DNA of 64,000 nucleotides from Vibrio sp. RE88 (GTDB lineage: Bacteria > Pseudomonadota > Gammaproteobacteria > Enterobacterales > Vibrionaceae): positions 1 to 64,000 of the forward strand of contig NZ_VTYQ01000005.1 of assembly GCF_013113835.1 (NCBI RefSeq), written 5' to 3'. Positions 1-9,737 of the stretch are shown in pieces (position 1 is the stretch's first letter; each line of letters starts with the position of its first letter). Below the pieces are notes generated by a model. It saw nothing but the letters and a program-made list of their open reading frames with translations, was not told where the DNA came from and searched no databases. A program made the translations under genes and the position numbers.

Positions 1-35
1 CAGGACTGTTAGCCTGAGCTAGCAATCTAAATTAA

Positions 36-112
36 TGGTGGCTACGACGGGATTCGAACCTGTGACCCCATCATTATGAGTGATGTGCTCTAACCAGCTG
101 AGCTACGTAGCC
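36..112 (-). tRNA. tRNA-Met (CAT), elongator type
   Basis: The reverse complement folds as a 77-nt tRNA with 5' GGCTACG paired to CGTAGCC, CCA encoded, T-loop TTCGAAT and a CAT anticodon in loop CTCATAA. It closely resembles the E. coli elongator methionine tRNA rather than the initiator, which starts with CGC. It is the last tRNA of the cluster visible here; the array may continue beyond position 1. Confidence 0.95.
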
Positions 113-125
113 AAGTGATTAAGTA

Positions 126-210
126 TGGTGCGGAAGGAGAGACTTGAACTCTCACACCTTGCGGCGCCAGAACCTAAATCTGGTGCGTCTACCAATTCCG
201 CCACTTCCGC
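126..210 (-). tRNA. tRNA-Leu (TAG)
   Basis: An 85-nt class II tRNA (long variable arm) on the minus strand, acceptor GCGGAAG with encoded CCA and anticodon TAG in the loop ATTTAGGTT. One of five copies in the array that look identical. Confidence 0.95.
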
Positions 211-262
211 AACTTAATCGTAGTTACCAAGACAATTGGTAAAGTCTCAATAACATTGAATA

Positions 263-337
263 TGGCAGGTCTACCTGGATTCGAACCAGGGAATGGCGGC
301 ATCAAAAGCCGCTGCCTTACCGCTTGGCGATAGACCT
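263..337 (-). tRNA. tRNA-Gln (TTG)
   Basis: A 75-nt tRNA on the minus strand with acceptor AGGTCTA/TAGACCT, discriminator G, encoded CCA and anticodon TTG in loop CTTTTGATG. One of three copies. The Leu-Gln spacer is nearly repeated at 453-505. Confidence 0.95.
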
Positions 338-367
338 ACGGGGTGATAGCAAAAGCTATCTAGATAA

Positions 368-452
368 TGGTGCGGAAGGAGAGACTTGAACTCTCACACC
401 TTGCGGCGCCAGAACCTAAATCTGGTGCGTCTACCAATTCCGCCACTTCCGC
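368..452 (-). tRNA. tRNA-Leu (TAG)
   Basis: Second 85-nt Leu(TAG) copy, same sequence as 126-210 and offset from it by 242 bases, as part of a duplicated Leu-Gln block. Confidence 0.95.
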
Positions 453-505
453 AACTTAATCTGTAGTTACCAAGACAATTGGTAAAGTCTCAATAACGTT
501 GAATA

Positions 506-580
506 TGGCAGGTCTACCTGGATTCGAACCAGGGAATGGCGGCATCAAAAGCCGCTGCCTTACCGCTTGGCGATAGACCT
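506..580 (-). tRNA. tRNA-Gln (TTG)
   Basis: Second 75-nt Gln(TTG) copy, offset by 243 bases from the copy at 263-337; the flanking spacers are also nearly the same. Confidence 0.95.
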
Positions 581-610
581 GCAGGCATAGTCAAAAGACT
601 ATTCAATTTA

Positions 611-695
611 TGGTGCGGAAGGAGAGACTTGAACTCTCACACCTTGCGGCGCCAGAACCTAAATCTGGTGCGTCTACCAATTCCGCCACTTCCGC
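611..695 (-). tRNA. tRNA-Leu (TAG)
   Basis: Third 85-nt Leu(TAG) copy with encoded CCA. It is followed on the minus strand by the Gln copy at 506-580. Confidence 0.95.
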
Positions 696-724
696 ATAAA
701 TTGTTTGTGTAGATTATATCAAGA

Positions 725-809
725 TGGTGCGGAAGGAGAGACTTGAACTCTCACACCTTGCGGCGCCAGAACCTAAATCTGGTGCGTCTACCAATTCCGC
801 CACTTCCGC
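725..809 (-). tRNA. tRNA-Leu (TAG)
   Basis: Fourth 85-nt Leu(TAG) copy. It sits directly beside the Leu copy at 611-695 with a 29-nt spacer. Confidence 0.95.
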
Positions 810-856
810 GTCTTGAATCTACAGGACTGTTAGCCTGAGCTAGCAATCTAAATTAA

Positions 857-947
857 TGGTGGCTACGACGGGATTGCTACGACGGGATTTGAACCTGTGA
901 CCCCATCATTATGAGTGATGTGCTCTAACCAGCTGAGCTACGTAGCC
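857..947 (-). tRNA. tRNA-Met (CAT) with a 14-nt duplication at its 3' end, possibly defective
   Basis: The body matches the Met(CAT) tRNAs at 36-112 and 1252-1328, but the gene is 91 nt because the 3' T-arm/acceptor segment (plus strand gctacgacgggatt) is present twice in tandem. Counting from the 5' end, the first copy would close only six of seven acceptor pairs and be followed by AAT instead of CCA; the second copy carries the proper CCA but is pushed 14 nt away. The T-loop also reads TTCAAAT instead of TTCGAAT, which still fits the T-loop consensus. It may be a pseudogene, or be matured at the first copy and have CCA added. The leader at 822-856 duplicates 1-35. Confidence 0.8.
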
Positions 948-1026
948 ACTCGTGAGCGAGACAATATAAACCTTCGCGCTCTTAGTGACAAGCCCTTTTT
1001 CCAAAAGGCCTAACACTTTAAATAAA

Positions 1027-1101
1027 TGGCAGGTCTACCTGGATTCGAACCAGGGAATGGCGGCATCAAAAGCCGCTGCCTTACCGCTTGGCGATAGACC
1101 T
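1027..1101 (-). tRNA. tRNA-Gln (TTG)
   Basis: Third 75-nt Gln(TTG) copy, minus strand, same sequence as the other two. Confidence 0.95.
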
Positions 1102-1129
1102 GCAGGTGATAGCAAAAGCTATCAAAACA

Positions 1130-1214
1130 TGGTGCGGAAGGAGAGACTTGAACTCTCACACCTTGCGGCGCCAGAACCTAAATCTGGTGCGTCTACCAAT
1201 TCCGCCACTTCCGC
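1130..1214 (-). tRNA. tRNA-Leu (TAG)
   Basis: Fifth 85-nt Leu(TAG) copy; second gene of the array in transcription order. Confidence 0.95.
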
Positions 1215-1251
1215 ATCTATTCCTAAATACTTTCGTAAAAGTCTTTAGGAA

Positions 1252-1328
1252 TGGTGGCTACGACGGGATTCGAACCTGTGACCCCATCATTATGAGTGAT
1301 GTGCTCTAACCAGCTGAGCTACGTAGCC
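1252..1328 (-). tRNA. tRNA-Met (CAT), elongator type
   Basis: A 77-nt Met(CAT) tRNA with encoded CCA, the promoter-proximal gene of the array. The promoter is about 55 bases upstream. Confidence 0.95.
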
Positions 1329-1381
1329 ATACCATGTTTTGTTCTTTCAGATAATTGACCTTATCGTCGGGAACGGCGCGC

Positions 1382-1410
1382 ATTATGCGAAGTTGCAGCA
1401 AAGCCGTCAA
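1382..1410 (-). promoter_or_regulatory. Sigma-70 promoter of the tRNA array with GC-rich discriminator
   Basis: Read on the minus strand: -35 TTGACG (1405-1410), a 17-base spacer and -10 CATAAT (1382-1387), followed at once by GCGCGCC. An A-run upstream of the -35 resembles an UP element. A GC-rich discriminator is the known signature of stringently controlled stable-RNA promoters. It lies just before the first tRNA gene. Confidence 0.8.
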
Positions 1411-1548
1411 TAGTTTTTTTGAATAAATCGGGATAAATCAACTGTTCGGTTTCTTTTTAAACAAAGAGGCGTGTTAATCATCGAAAAGTGACAACAAAAT
1501 GTTATCCATTAGCCAACTTAATTTAATCGCCAAAGATCCAAAAACAAC

Positions 1549-1572
1549 AAAGCCAGCACGAATGCTGGCTTT
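1549..1572 (-). terminator. Rho-independent terminator of ychF
   Basis: Minus-strand hairpin with arms AAAGCCAGC/GCTGGCTTT and a 6-base loop, followed by a T-rich run, 25 bases after the ychF stop. Confidence 0.8.
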
Positions 1573-1596
1573 GAAAGTCAATGACTTGCGAAGAAA

Positions 1597-2688
1597 TTAT
1601 ACGTTAAAGCGGAAGTGAACAACATCACCATCTTTCACGATGTATTCTTTACCTTCTAAACGCCACTTACCTGCATCTTTTGCACCACTTTCACCGTTGA
1701 ATTCGATGAAATCATCGTAACCAACGACTTCAGCTCGGATAAAACCTTTTTCAAAGTCAGTGTGGATCTTACCTGCTGCTTGTGGCGCTGTTGCTCCAAC
1801 TGGAATTGTCCATGCTCGAACTTCTTTAACACCTGCAGTGAAGTAAGTGTGTAGCGTCAGAAGTTCGTAACCTGAGCGGATCACGCGGTTCAGACCTGGT
1901 TCTTCAATCCCCATGTCTGCTAGGAACTCTTCACGATCTTCATCATCCAGTTCAGATAGCTCAGATTCAATGGCAGCACAGACTGGTACAACAACGTTGT
2001 TTTCTTTGGCTGCAAACTCACGTACTGCGTCTAGGTATGGGTTATTTTCAAAGCCATCTTCGTTGACGTTGGCAATGTACATTGTTGGTTTGAGGGTTAA
2101 GAAGTTCAGGTAACCAATCGCTGCCAGCTCTTCTTTTGCCAGTTCAACAGTGCGAGCCATGCCACCTTCAGTCAGAACAGGAAGCAGCTTCTCAAGAACA
2201 GTCAGCTCAAATTTAGCGTCTTTATCACCACCTTTGGCCTTCTTATTGTTACGTTGAATTGCACGTTCACAAGAATCTAAATCCGCCATGGCAAGCTCAA
2301 GGTTGATAACTTCAATGTCTTCAATAGGAGACACTTTACCAGCTACGTGAACAATGTTTTCGTTCTCAAAACAGCGCACTACGTGGCCAATCGCATCAGT
2401 TTCGCGGATGTTCGCTAGGAATTTGTTACCTAGACCTTCACCTTTCGATGCACCTGCAACCAGACCTGCAATGTCAACGAATTCCATCGTTGTTGGCAGG
2501 ACTTTCTGTGGGTTAACGATCTTCGCCAGTGCGTCTAAGCGCAGATCGGGTACAGGTACAACACCAGTATTTGGCTCGATAGTACAGAACGGGAAGTTGG
2601 CCGCTTCGATACCTGCTTTAGTTAGTGCGTTAAACAGAGTTGACTTACCTACGTTTGGTAGACCAACGATGCCACATTTAAAACCCAT
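1597..2688 (-). CDS. ychF: Redox-regulated ribosome-binding ATPase YchF (Obg/OLA1 family)
   Basis: 363 residues, the usual YchF length. The P-loop GLPNVGKS is at residues 9-16, the switch-II DIAGLV follows, and NVNE stands where canonical GTPases have NKxD, which explains the family's ATP preference. A C-terminal TGS domain ends in a VHFRFNV tail. The family binds ribosomes and affects stress responses. I chose the ATG at 2688 because the reading frame upstream only extends into the end of pth. It starts 10 bases after pth, so the two are likely cotranscribed. Confidence 0.95.
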   Translation of the reverse strand: MGFKCGIVGLPNVGKSTLFNALTKAGIEAANFPFCTIEPNTGVVPVPDLRLDALAKIVNPQKVLPTTMEFVDIAGLVAGASKGEGLGNKFLANIRETDAIGHVVRCFENENIVHVAGKVSPIEDIEVINLELAMADLDSCERAIQRNNKKAKGGDKDAKFELTVLEKLLPVLTEGGMARTVELAKEELAAIGYLNFLTLKPTMYIANVNEDGFENNPYLDAVREFAAKENNVVVPVCAAIESELSELDDEDREEFLADMGIEEPGLNRVIRSGYELLTLHTYFTAGVKEVRAWTIPVGATAPQAAGKIHTDFEKGFIRAEVVGYDDFIEFNGESGAKDAGKWRLEGKEYIVKDGDVVHFRFNV

Positions 2689-2698
2689 GATATTAACC

Positions 2699-3289
2699 TT
2701 ATTCTGCTTTGAACGTGTGTAGACGGTTTTGCGCTTTCGATAAGCCATCCTTTATTAGGATGTCTAGGCAGCGTACGGATTCATCAGCCGCTGCATCAAG
2801 TAACTCTTGCTCTTTGGCAGGCGCTTTACCTAGAACAAATCCCGCTACTTTATCTTTGTGTCCCGGATGGCCAATACCGATCCTCAGACGATAGAAATCT
2901 TTGCAATTACCAAGCTTACTAATTGTGTCACGTAGACCATTGTGCCCGCCGTGGCCGCCGCCTTTCTTAAATTTGGCGACACCGGGAGGTAAGTCTAGCT
3001 CATCGTGTGCGACCATGATCTCTTCTGGTTTAATCTGGTAAAACTTCGCCAGTGCGGCAATGGATTTACCAGAGAGATTCATAAAGGTCGTTGGGATAAG
3101 CAAGCGGAGATCTTGACCGTTCATCATGATGCGTCCAGTCAGGCCAAAAAACTTCGCTTCGTTTTTCAGTGTGATGTTATGAACGCGTGCCAGTTCTTCT
3201 ACTACCCAAGCCCCCGCGTTATGGCGGGTTCTGGCATATTCAGGCCCAGGATTGGCAAGGCCGACAAGAAGTTTGATCTGTTGACTCAA
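2699..3289 (-). CDS. pth: Peptidyl-tRNA hydrolase
   Basis: Recycles peptidyl-tRNA released from stalled ribosomes by cleaving the peptide-tRNA ester. 196 residues from a TTG start at 3289 with an AGAGA Shine-Dalgarno about 9 bases upstream; the longer reading frame adds non-conserved residues. The motif [10 protein letters not shown] starts near residue 9, the catalytic His is H23 in TRHN, with the TTFMNLSG Asn and the HDELDLP Asp all present. It directly precedes ychF, the standard gammaproteobacterial arrangement. Confidence 0.95.
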   Translation of the reverse strand: MSQQIKLLVGLANPGPEYARTRHNAGAWVVEELARVHNITLKNEAKFFGLTGRIMMNGQDLRLLIPTTFMNLSGKSIAALAKFYQIKPEEIMVAHDELDLPPGVAKFKKGGGHGGHNGLRDTISKLGNCKDFYRLRIGIGHPGHKDKVAGFVLGKAPAKEQELLDAAADESVRCLDILIKDGLSKAQNRLHTFKAE

Positions 3290-3385
3290 GGTTAGGATCT
3301 CTCTTGGAATCTCAAAAAGCGCAGTATGATAGCACAGAATTCTTACCTCGGGCGAGGTGTGGATTGACTGCCAGTTTGTTACCAT

Positions 3386-3414
3386 AAAAAAACACCCCAA
3401 AGTGGGGTGTTTTT
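3386..3414 (-). terminator. Rho-independent terminator of prs
   Basis: Hairpin AACACCCC/GGGGTGTT with a 5-base loop and T-runs on both sides. It lies 25 bases after the prs stop on the minus strand and separates the lolB-ispE-prs operon from pth-ychF. Confidence 0.85.
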
Positions 3415-3438
3415 AAGTCATTCTTATCTAATCCAAGA

Positions 3439-4383
3439 TTAGTTGAACATTGCTGAGATAGACTCTTCGTTGCTAATACGACGAATTGCTTCAGCCAGCA
3501 TACGAGACAAGCTTAGCGTAGTCACTTTACCCGTTGCCTGCATTTCTTTTGACTGAGTGATGGAGTCTGTCACGATGACTTGGTCCAGTACTGAGTTCTT
3601 GATGTTATGCGCAGCGTTGCCAGAGAATACAGCGTGAGTTGCGTAAGCAAAGACTCGCTTAGCGCCGCGCTCTTTAAGCGCTTCAGCTGCTTTACACAGA
3701 GTACCGCCAGTATCGATCATGTCATCAACGATCACACAATCACGGCCTTCTACATCACCAATCAAGTTCATCACTTCGGAAACGTTCGCACGTGGGCGAC
3801 GCTTATCAACGATAGCGATGTCGATGTCACCTAGTGCCTTAGCCGTTGCACGAGCACGTACAACACCGCCAAGATCTGGAGAAACAACAACTGGATTTTC
3901 AAGACCACGCGCTTCCATATCATCCAGAAGAACTGGTGTACCGAAGATGTTATCTACAGGGACGTCGAAGAAACCCTGGATTTGCTCTGCGTGTAGGTCA
4001 ATGGTTAGGACGCGGTCAACGCCAACGTTAGAAAGGAAGTCAGCAACAACTTTTGCTGTGATTGGCACACGCGCTGAACGTACACGACGGTCTTGGCGAG
4101 CGTAACCAAAGTAAGGGATAACTGCTGTAATACGGCCCGCTGAAGCGCGGCGCATTGCGTCAATCATCACTACAAGTTCCATTAGGTTGTCGTTAGTTGG
4201 TGCGCAGGTAGATTGGATGATGAAAACATCACTACCACGTACGTTTTCGTTGATTTGTACAGCGACTTCGCCATCAGAAAAACGAGAAACAGTAGCATCA
4301 CCAAGAGAGATGTATAGACGATCAGCAATACGTTGGGCTAGTTCAGGTGTAGCGTTACCAGCAAATAGCTTCATATCAGGCAC
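3439..4383 (-). CDS. prs: Ribose-phosphate pyrophosphokinase (PRPP synthetase)
   Basis: Makes PRPP from ribose 5-phosphate and ATP for purine, pyrimidine, NAD, histidine and tryptophan synthesis. 314 residues and very close to the E. coli enzyme in sequence: N-terminal [11 protein letters not shown], the catalytic-loop region [10 protein letters not shown], and the PRPP-binding segment [11 protein letters not shown]. The gene is 29 bases downstream of ispE; the order lolB-ispE-prs is conserved in gammaproteobacteria. Confidence 0.97.
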   Translation of the reverse strand: MPDMKLFAGNATPELAQRIADRLYISLGDATVSRFSDGEVAVQINENVRGSDVFIIQSTCAPTNDNLMELVVMIDAMRRASAGRITAVIPYFGYARQDRRVRSARVPITAKVVADFLSNVGVDRVLTIDLHAEQIQGFFDVPVDNIFGTPVLLDDMEARGLENPVVVSPDLGGVVRARATAKALGDIDIAIVDKRRPRANVSEVMNLIGDVEGRDCVIVDDMIDTGGTLCKAAEALKERGAKRVFAYATHAVFSGNAAHNIKNSVLDQVIVTDSITQSKEMQATGKVTTLSLSRMLAEAIRRISNEESISAMFN

Positions 4384-4412
4384 GGTGGAAACCTCGGGGT
4401 TGCGTCCAGTAT

Positions 4413-5285
4413 TTAGATAGATATATTGTGGGCTAAGCGATACTTAGCCAGTGTCTCGTATAAAGGAGAAATATTTTTCCCTTTAGCCACAAAAGCAGAG
4501 ACATTGTCAGGTAATTGTTCAAGAACCTTGTTGGCCTCATTTTGGCTCGAAAACTCAGCAAAAACGCAGGATCCGGTCCCTGTCAGTCTTGACGGCGCGT
4601 ATTGTAGCAGCCATGAAAGTTGCTTATCAACCTCTGGGTACAGCATTCGAACAATTTTTTCGCAATCGTTTACGTAATGGCTGTCAAGAAGTGTTGCCAG
4701 GTCACGTTTTGGTGTGTTTCGGGTTAAGTCTGGATGTGTGAAAATATCTGCCGTTGCGATGGCTACATCCGGTCTAACGACCAAATACCACTTTTCTTCC
4801 GGCTCTGCTTTGGTGAGCTCTTCACCGACACCTTCAGCAAACGCGGCAAAACCTTGTGCGAAGACAGGTACGTCTGCACCAAGCTTCAATCCAATCTCGG
4901 CAAGCTGTTGCTCAGTCAGTTTAGTCTGCCAAAGGTGATTCAAGGCGACTAATACTGTGGCAGCGTTTGATGAACCACCACCGATGCCTCCGCCCATTGG
5001 CAATATTTTGTTTAATTCTATATGGGCACCGTATGAACAGCCTGTTTTCGCTTTCAGTGCCATCGCGGCTTGCCAAATCAGGTTATCTTCAACAGTTACG
5101 CCCGGCAGATCGGGTGTTAAGTGAATTTCACCACTCTGATTGGCGGTAATGGTGAGAGTGTCACCATGGTCTACAAACTGGAATAAGGTTTGTAATTCGT
5201 GATAACCGTTGTCGCGGCGACCTGTGATGTATAAGAAAAGGTTCAATTTTGCCGGTGAAGGCCAATGCGTTGTTTCGCTGATCAT
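4413..5285 (-). CDS. ispE: 4-diphosphocytidyl-2-C-methyl-D-erythritol kinase
   Basis: The ATP-dependent kinase of the MEP (non-mevalonate) isoprenoid pathway. 290 residues, a GHMP kinase: N-terminal [11 protein letters not shown] with the conserved Lys at 13, and a glycine-rich ATP loop [13 protein letters not shown] near residue 90, then GADVPVF with the catalytic Asp. Its start codon overlaps the lolB stop by four bases, which indicates translational coupling. Confidence 0.95.
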   Translation of the reverse strand: MISETTHWPSPAKLNLFLYITGRRDNGYHELQTLFQFVDHGDTLTITANQSGEIHLTPDLPGVTVEDNLIWQAAMALKAKTGCSYGAHIELNKILPMGGGIGGGSSNAATVLVALNHLWQTKLTEQQLAEIGLKLGADVPVFAQGFAAFAEGVGEELTKAEPEEKWYLVVRPDVAIATADIFTHPDLTRNTPKRDLATLLDSHYVNDCEKIVRMLYPEVDKQLSWLLQYAPSRLTGTGSCVFAEFSSQNEANKVLEQLPDNVSAFVAKGKNISPLYETLAKYRLAHNISI

Positions 5286-5899
5286 TGATCAAGATTCCAT
5301 TTGGATATAACGATGTTGATTGAAATGTCGCCTTGTTTCAGCTTGAGCTTCTGTGGCAATGGTAAAGCGCTGCCCTGATACTGGATATCTTGATAGTTAA
5401 GATAATCGAGTTGCCATATTTGTCCATTTACCTGCTTAGTCAATGAGGCCAGGGTGTTGGTGTCATTGAGTCGGTACGTATCAGCGTCTATTGGACTGCC
5501 TAAGAACCAGTTATTAAGTTGCTCGACAGGTAGGGTGAGCCCTGTGAGGCGATAAATCAGTGATTGGGCATCGTGCGAAGTGTAGGTTTCGTCTTCATAC
5601 GTTTCTACTGAAGCACCACTTGGCGTAATTTTCAGGTTCAGTGCCGTTTGACCAATAAAAGTGGTGAGCCTAAGCTGGCGGAAATCTGGGCTGTGTTTCC
5701 ACTGAAAATTGAGTGACTGGCGCTGCTGTGGTGAAATGTAGCCCAGTTTTCCGTTGGCTTGGTATTGGCTGATACTGTTCAGGCGTTGTTGGTGTGTTTG
5801 CCACTCGACATTGGTGGTGCTGATGTCAAGAGTTGCACATCCCGAAAGAATTAAACTACTGAACAGAAAGATAAAGAAGGGACGAAAATAGGTCGTCAT
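5282..5899 (-). CDS. lolB: Outer-membrane lipoprotein receptor LolB
   Basis: Accepts lipoproteins from periplasmic LolA and inserts them in the inner leaflet of the outer membrane. 205 residues with a lipoprotein signal ending LILSGC (Cys21) and a LolB-fold body. It is the first gene of the minus-strand lolB-ispE-prs operon and is divergent from hemA, as in other enterics and vibrios. Confidence 0.92.
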   Translation of the reverse strand: MTTYFRPFFIFLFSSLILSGCATLDISTTNVEWQTHQQRLNSISQYQANGKLGYISPQQRQSLNFQWKHSPDFRQLRLTTFIGQTALNLKITPSGASVETYEDETYTSHDAQSLIYRLTGLTLPVEQLNNWFLGSPIDADTYRLNDTNTLASLTKQVNGQIWQLDYLNYQDIQYQGSALPLPQKLKLKQGDISINIVISKWNLDQ

Positions 5900-5939
5900 T
5901 GTTGGTTATTTATCCATTTGAGTCCTTGTCTTGCGCTAC

Positions 5940-5969
5940 ACTATATCATTGAAATCACGAAGTCATGAA
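5940..5969 (-). promoter_or_regulatory. Probable lolB promoter with extended -10
   Basis: On the minus strand, TGATATAGT (5940-5948) gives an extended -10 (TGn plus TATAGT), with a weaker -35 TTCATG at 5964-5969, 18 bases away. It would start transcription about 35 bases before lolB. The hemA promoter in this 162-base divergent region is not clear. Confidence 0.5.
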
Positions 5970-6061
5970 AACATATCCCGAATACCCTTTAATTAAATCG
6001 GGCCATCAAGTAAAATTCCGTCCTTATTTGTTCATTCGCTGAAAACGAGAACCCTGATTAC

Positions 6062-7318
6062 ATGTCTTTGCTTGCTATAGGTATTAACCACAATACGGCT
6101 TCGGTAGAGTTGCGAGAGAAAGTCGCATTCGGACCGGAGAAGTTACCTCAAGCACTTAAGCAACTGGGCGATAACCCTCATGTCAATGGCAGTGTGATCA
6201 TTTCAACCTGCAACCGCACTGAAATCTACTGTGACGTCAAATCTTCCGGTAAAAGCAAAGTGGTGGATTGGCTCGCTCAGTTTCATCAGGTGAGCCCTGA
6301 AGACCTGAAACCCAGTTTGTATGTACACGAAGAGCAGGCGGCTATACGTCACCTGATGCGTGTATCCTGCGGCTTGGATTCTCTGGTGCTTGGTGAACCG
6401 CAGATTTTAGGGCAGGTTAAGCAGGCTTATTCAGACTCTCGTGAACATAAGTCGGTCGATACCGCGATGGAAAAGCTATTTCAGAAGACTTTTTCTGTTG
6501 CAAAACGTGTCCGTACCGAAACGGATATTGGTGGCAACGCCGTTTCTGTTGCTTACGCGGCCTGTACATTGGCCAAGCACATTTTTGAGTCACTTGAAGA
6601 TTCTACGGTGCTTTTGGTTGGTGCTGGTGAGACGATTGAGCTAGTGGCGAAACACCTAGCAAGCAATGGTTGCAGCAAAATGATTGTTGCCAACCGCACC
6701 AGAGAGCGTGCATTGCCACTCGCTGAGCAGTTTGGTGCCCAAATCATTGGCTTGCCAGAAATACCTGATCATCTTCCTCGCGCTGATATTGTGATAAGCT
6801 CCACGGCCAGCCCACTGCCAATCATTGGTAAAGGGATGGTGGAAAGTGCGCTGAAAGCCCGCCGTCATCAACCTATTTTGTTGGTGGATATTGCAGTACC
6901 TCGTGATATTGAATCGCAAGTGGCTGAGCTTGATGATGCGTATCTCTACTCTGTAGATGACCTGCAGTCGATTGTCGAAAGCAATATGGAGCAGCGAAAA
7001 GTTGAAGCCATACAAGCGGAAGCGATCGTCAGTGAAGAAAGTGCCACATTCATGTCATGGCTACGTTCTCTTCAAGCCGTCGACAGTATTCGAGATTATC
7101 GAAAATCGGCCAATGACATCAGAGAAGATCTACTGAATAAAAGTCTGCAGTCTCTGGCTGCGGGGACTGACCCGGAAAAAGTATTGCTGGAGCTAAGTAA
7201 TAAGCTCACTAACAAGCTGATTCATGCACCGACCCGAGCATTGCAAAGTGCTGCAGAACAAGGTGAGCCGGCTAAGCTCGCCACATTAAGACAAAGTTTG
7301 GGTCTAGAAGACTCCTAA
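6062..7318 (+). CDS. hemA: Glutamyl-tRNA reductase
   Basis: First committed step of C5-pathway haem synthesis: reduces glutamyl-tRNA to glutamate-1-semialdehyde with NADPH. 418 residues; the catalytic Cys50 is in STCNRTEIY, the NADPH-binding domain contains [17 protein letters not shown], and the C-terminal dimerisation helices are present. It opens the plus-strand run hemA-prfA-prmC-sirB2-sirB1-kdsA, the usual gammaproteobacterial order. Confidence 0.97.
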   Translation: MSLLAIGINHNTASVELREKVAFGPEKLPQALKQLGDNPHVNGSVIISTCNRTEIYCDVKSSGKSKVVDWLAQFHQVSPEDLKPSLYVHEEQAAIRHLMRVSCGLDSLVLGEPQILGQVKQAYSDSREHKSVDTAMEKLFQKTFSVAKRVRTETDIGGNAVSVAYAACTLAKHIFESLEDSTVLLVGAGETIELVAKHLASNGCSKMIVANRTRERALPLAEQFGAQIIGLPEIPDHLPRADIVISSTASPLPIIGKGMVESALKARRHQPILLVDIAVPRDIESQVAELDDAYLYSVDDLQSIVESNMEQRKVEAIQAEAIVSEESATFMSWLRSLQAVDSIRDYRKSANDIREDLLNKSLQSLAAGTDPEKVLLELSNKLTNKLIHAPTRALQSAAEQGEPAKLATLRQSLGLEDS

Positions 7319-7370
7319 TTTTATTGGACGTGAAAACGGCCAATCTATCGAACCCTGAGTTAAGAAAACT

Positions 7371-8459
7371 ATGAAAGCCTCGATTCTAACTAAGCTAGAA
7401 ACACTGGTTGAACGATACGAAGAAGTTCAACACCTGCTTGGCGATCCTGACGTGATCGGCGACCAAGATAAATTCCGCGCCTTGTCAAAAGAGTACTCTC
7501 AGCTAGAGGAAGTGACAAAGTGTTTCCAAGCTTACCAGCAAGCACAGGAAGACCTAGTCGCGGCTGAAGAAATGGCTAAGGAAGATGACGCTGAAATGCG
7601 TGAGATGGCTCAGGAAGAGATCAAAGAAGCGCAGGAAACCATCGAGCGTCTTAACGACGAGCTACAGATTCTGCTGCTACCAAAAGATCCTAACGATGAT
7701 CGCAACTGTTTCCTAGAAATTCGCGCGGGTGCGGGTGGTGATGAAGCTGGTATTTTTGCTGGCGACTTATTCCGCATGTACAGCAAGTTTGCTGAGAAGA
7801 AAGGTTGGCGTGTTGAAGTCATGTCTTCTAATGAAGCAGAACATGGCGGTTACAAAGAAATGATCGCAAAAGTTTCTGGTGATGGCGCTTATGGTGTGCT
7901 CAAGTTTGAATCAGGTGGTCACCGTGTTCAGCGTGTCCCAGCGACCGAATCACAAGGTCGTGTACATACTTCTGCATGTACTGTCGCTATTATGGCTGAG
8001 ATCCCAGAAGCGGAAATCCCAGAAATCAAAGCGGCAGACCTGAAAATTGATACCTTCCGTGCGTCGGGTGCTGGTGGTCAGCACGTTAACACCACGGATT
8101 CTGCAATTCGTATTACTCACTTACCAACAGGTACGGTTGTTGAGTGTCAGGATGAGCGTTCTCAGCACAAAAACAAAGCGAAAGCGATGTCAGTACTGGC
8201 GGCACGTATTATTCAGGCCGAAGAAGCTAAACGTGCTGCGGAAGAGTCAGATACTCGTCGTAACCTGTTAGGTTCAGGTGATCGTAGTGACCGTATCCGT
8301 ACCTACAACTACCCGCAAGGCCGTGTCTCCGACCACCGTATCAACCTGACTATCTATCGTCTCAATGAAGTGATGGAAGGGGATTTAGCAAGTCTAGTTG
8401 ATCCTGTTATCCAAGAGCATCAAGCTGACCAATTAGCGGCGCTGGCTGAGAACAACTAA
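7371..8459 (+). CDS. prfA: Peptide chain release factor 1
   Basis: Recognises UAA and UAG and triggers peptide release. 362 residues. The GGQ motif lies in [16 protein letters not shown] at about residue 235, and the protein has the N-terminal coiled coil and class I release-factor core. It lies 52 bases after hemA and 3 bases before prmC, whose product methylates the GGQ glutamine. Confidence 0.97.
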   Translation: MKASILTKLETLVERYEEVQHLLGDPDVIGDQDKFRALSKEYSQLEEVTKCFQAYQQAQEDLVAAEEMAKEDDAEMREMAQEEIKEAQETIERLNDELQILLLPKDPNDDRNCFLEIRAGAGGDEAGIFAGDLFRMYSKFAEKKGWRVEVMSSNEAEHGGYKEMIAKVSGDGAYGVLKFESGGHRVQRVPATESQGRVHTSACTVAIMAEIPEAEIPEIKAADLKIDTFRASGAGGQHVNTTDSAIRITHLPTGTVVECQDERSQHKNKAKAMSVLAARIIQAEEAKRAAEESDTRRNLLGSGDRSDRIRTYNYPQGRVSDHRINLTIYRLNEVMEGDLASLVDPVIQEHQADQLAALAENN

Positions 8460-8462
8460 TCA

Positions 8463-9332
8463 ATGACTGCACCACACAGTGTCGAATACACACTAAAGAG
8501 TGCCGTAAACAAGCTTCAAGAGAGTGGCAGTGATTCGCCCTCTCTTGATGCCGCGGTATTGCTTTGCCACACCCTCAACAAGCCTCGCTCCTTTCTGCTG
8601 ACGTGGCCTGACAAAATCATAGATTCAGAAGCAATCTTGGCCTTTGAAGCGAACTTACAGCGTCGCATCAATGGTGAACCTGTCGCTTACATTACCGGTG
8701 AACGTGAGTTCTGGTCACTGCCATTGAAAGTGGCACCAAGCACACTTATTCCACGTCCAGATACAGAGCGTTTGGTTGAAATTGCTTTAGAGAAAGCGGT
8801 TGAAAATCAGGGTGATATTCTAGATTTAGGCACTGGAACTGGCGCGATTGCACTCGCCATTGCTTCAGAGCTACCAAACCGTCAAGTTTGGGGTATCGAT
8901 CTCAAGCAAGAAGCCAAACAGCTCGCTGAGTCTAATGCCGAGCATCTGGGTATTCGCAATGCACAATTTTTATCGGGCAGCTGGTTTGAACCGGTAGGAA
9001 CTGGTACAAAGTTTGCTCTGATAGTATCAAACCCTCCTTATATTGAAGAGCATGACCCGCATCTGACGCAAGGAGATGTGCGATTTGAACCGTTGAGCGC
9101 TTTAGTGGCGAAAGACAACGGGTTGGCTGATATCAAGCACATTTCGAGTCAGGCACTGAGCTTTCTGCAGTGTGATGGCTGGTTGATGTTTGAGCACGGT
9201 TACGATCAAGGTGTGGCAGTGAGAGAGATTCTGGGCTCACTGGGATACCAAAACATTACAACTTATAAAGACTACGGCGAAAACGACCGCGTAACCATAG
9301 GTCAATTTTCTCCAGAGAAGCAAGAGAGATAA
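8463..9332 (+). CDS. prmC: Release-factor glutamine methyltransferase
   Basis: Methylates the GGQ glutamine of release factors using S-adenosylmethionine. 289 residues: an N-terminal helical domain, SAM-binding DLGTGTGAIA at 121-130 and the substrate motif NPPY at 190-193. It immediately follows prfA, its substrate gene. Confidence 0.96.
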   Translation: MTAPHSVEYTLKSAVNKLQESGSDSPSLDAAVLLCHTLNKPRSFLLTWPDKIIDSEAILAFEANLQRRINGEPVAYITGEREFWSLPLKVAPSTLIPRPDTERLVEIALEKAVENQGDILDLGTGTGAIALAIASELPNRQVWGIDLKQEAKQLAESNAEHLGIRNAQFLSGSWFEPVGTGTKFALIVSNPPYIEEHDPHLTQGDVRFEPLSALVAKDNGLADIKHISSQALSFLQCDGWLMFEHGYDQGVAVREILGSLGYQNITTYKDYGENDRVTIGQFSPEKQER

Positions 9333-9334
9333 TT

Positions 9335-9718
9335 ATGTACGAAGGTTTAAAGCACTTTCATCTGTTAACGATAGCAATCAGTGCCACTTTATTGTCTGTG
9401 CGCTATGCGATGATGATGGCCAATTCCAAACTGCTAGAGAAGAAGTTTTTCAAAGTTTTCCCTCACATCAATGACACATGTTTACTGTTGTCGGGTATTG
9501 GTCTGATTTTTATCACTGGCTTTATTCCTTTTACTGCTGCAGCCCCTTGGCTGACAGAAAAAATTACCTGTGTGCTGGCGTACATCGCACTGGGCTTCTT
9601 TGCTCTTAAGTTGGGTAAAAACAAGCTACTACGTACATTCTCCTTCTTTGGCGCGCTAGGTTGGTTAGCGATGGCAGGTAAGGTAGCTGTAAGTAAAGCA
9701 CCATTATTTTTAGGTTAA
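9335..9718 (+). CDS. sirB2: SirB2 family membrane protein
   Basis: 127 residues, mostly hydrophobic, with about four membrane segments (for example around residues 45-65 and 75-93). Sequence and position between prmC and sirB1 match the SirB2/YchQ family. The biochemical function is unknown; the name comes from an effect on Salmonella invasion genes. Only 2 bases separate it from prmC. Confidence 0.85.
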   Translation: MYEGLKHFHLLTIAISATLLSVRYAMMMANSKLLEKKFFKVFPHINDTCLLLSGIGLIFITGFIPFTAAAPWLTEKITCVLAYIALGFFALKLGKNKLLRTFSFFGALGWLAMAGKVAVSKAPLFLG

Positions 9719-9737
9719 GGCGTACTAGGTAATATTC

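Noticed and set aside
985..1309. Short open reading frames over the tRNA genes
   Set aside because: They only read through tRNA sequence on the opposite strand and have no ribosome-binding site or homology.
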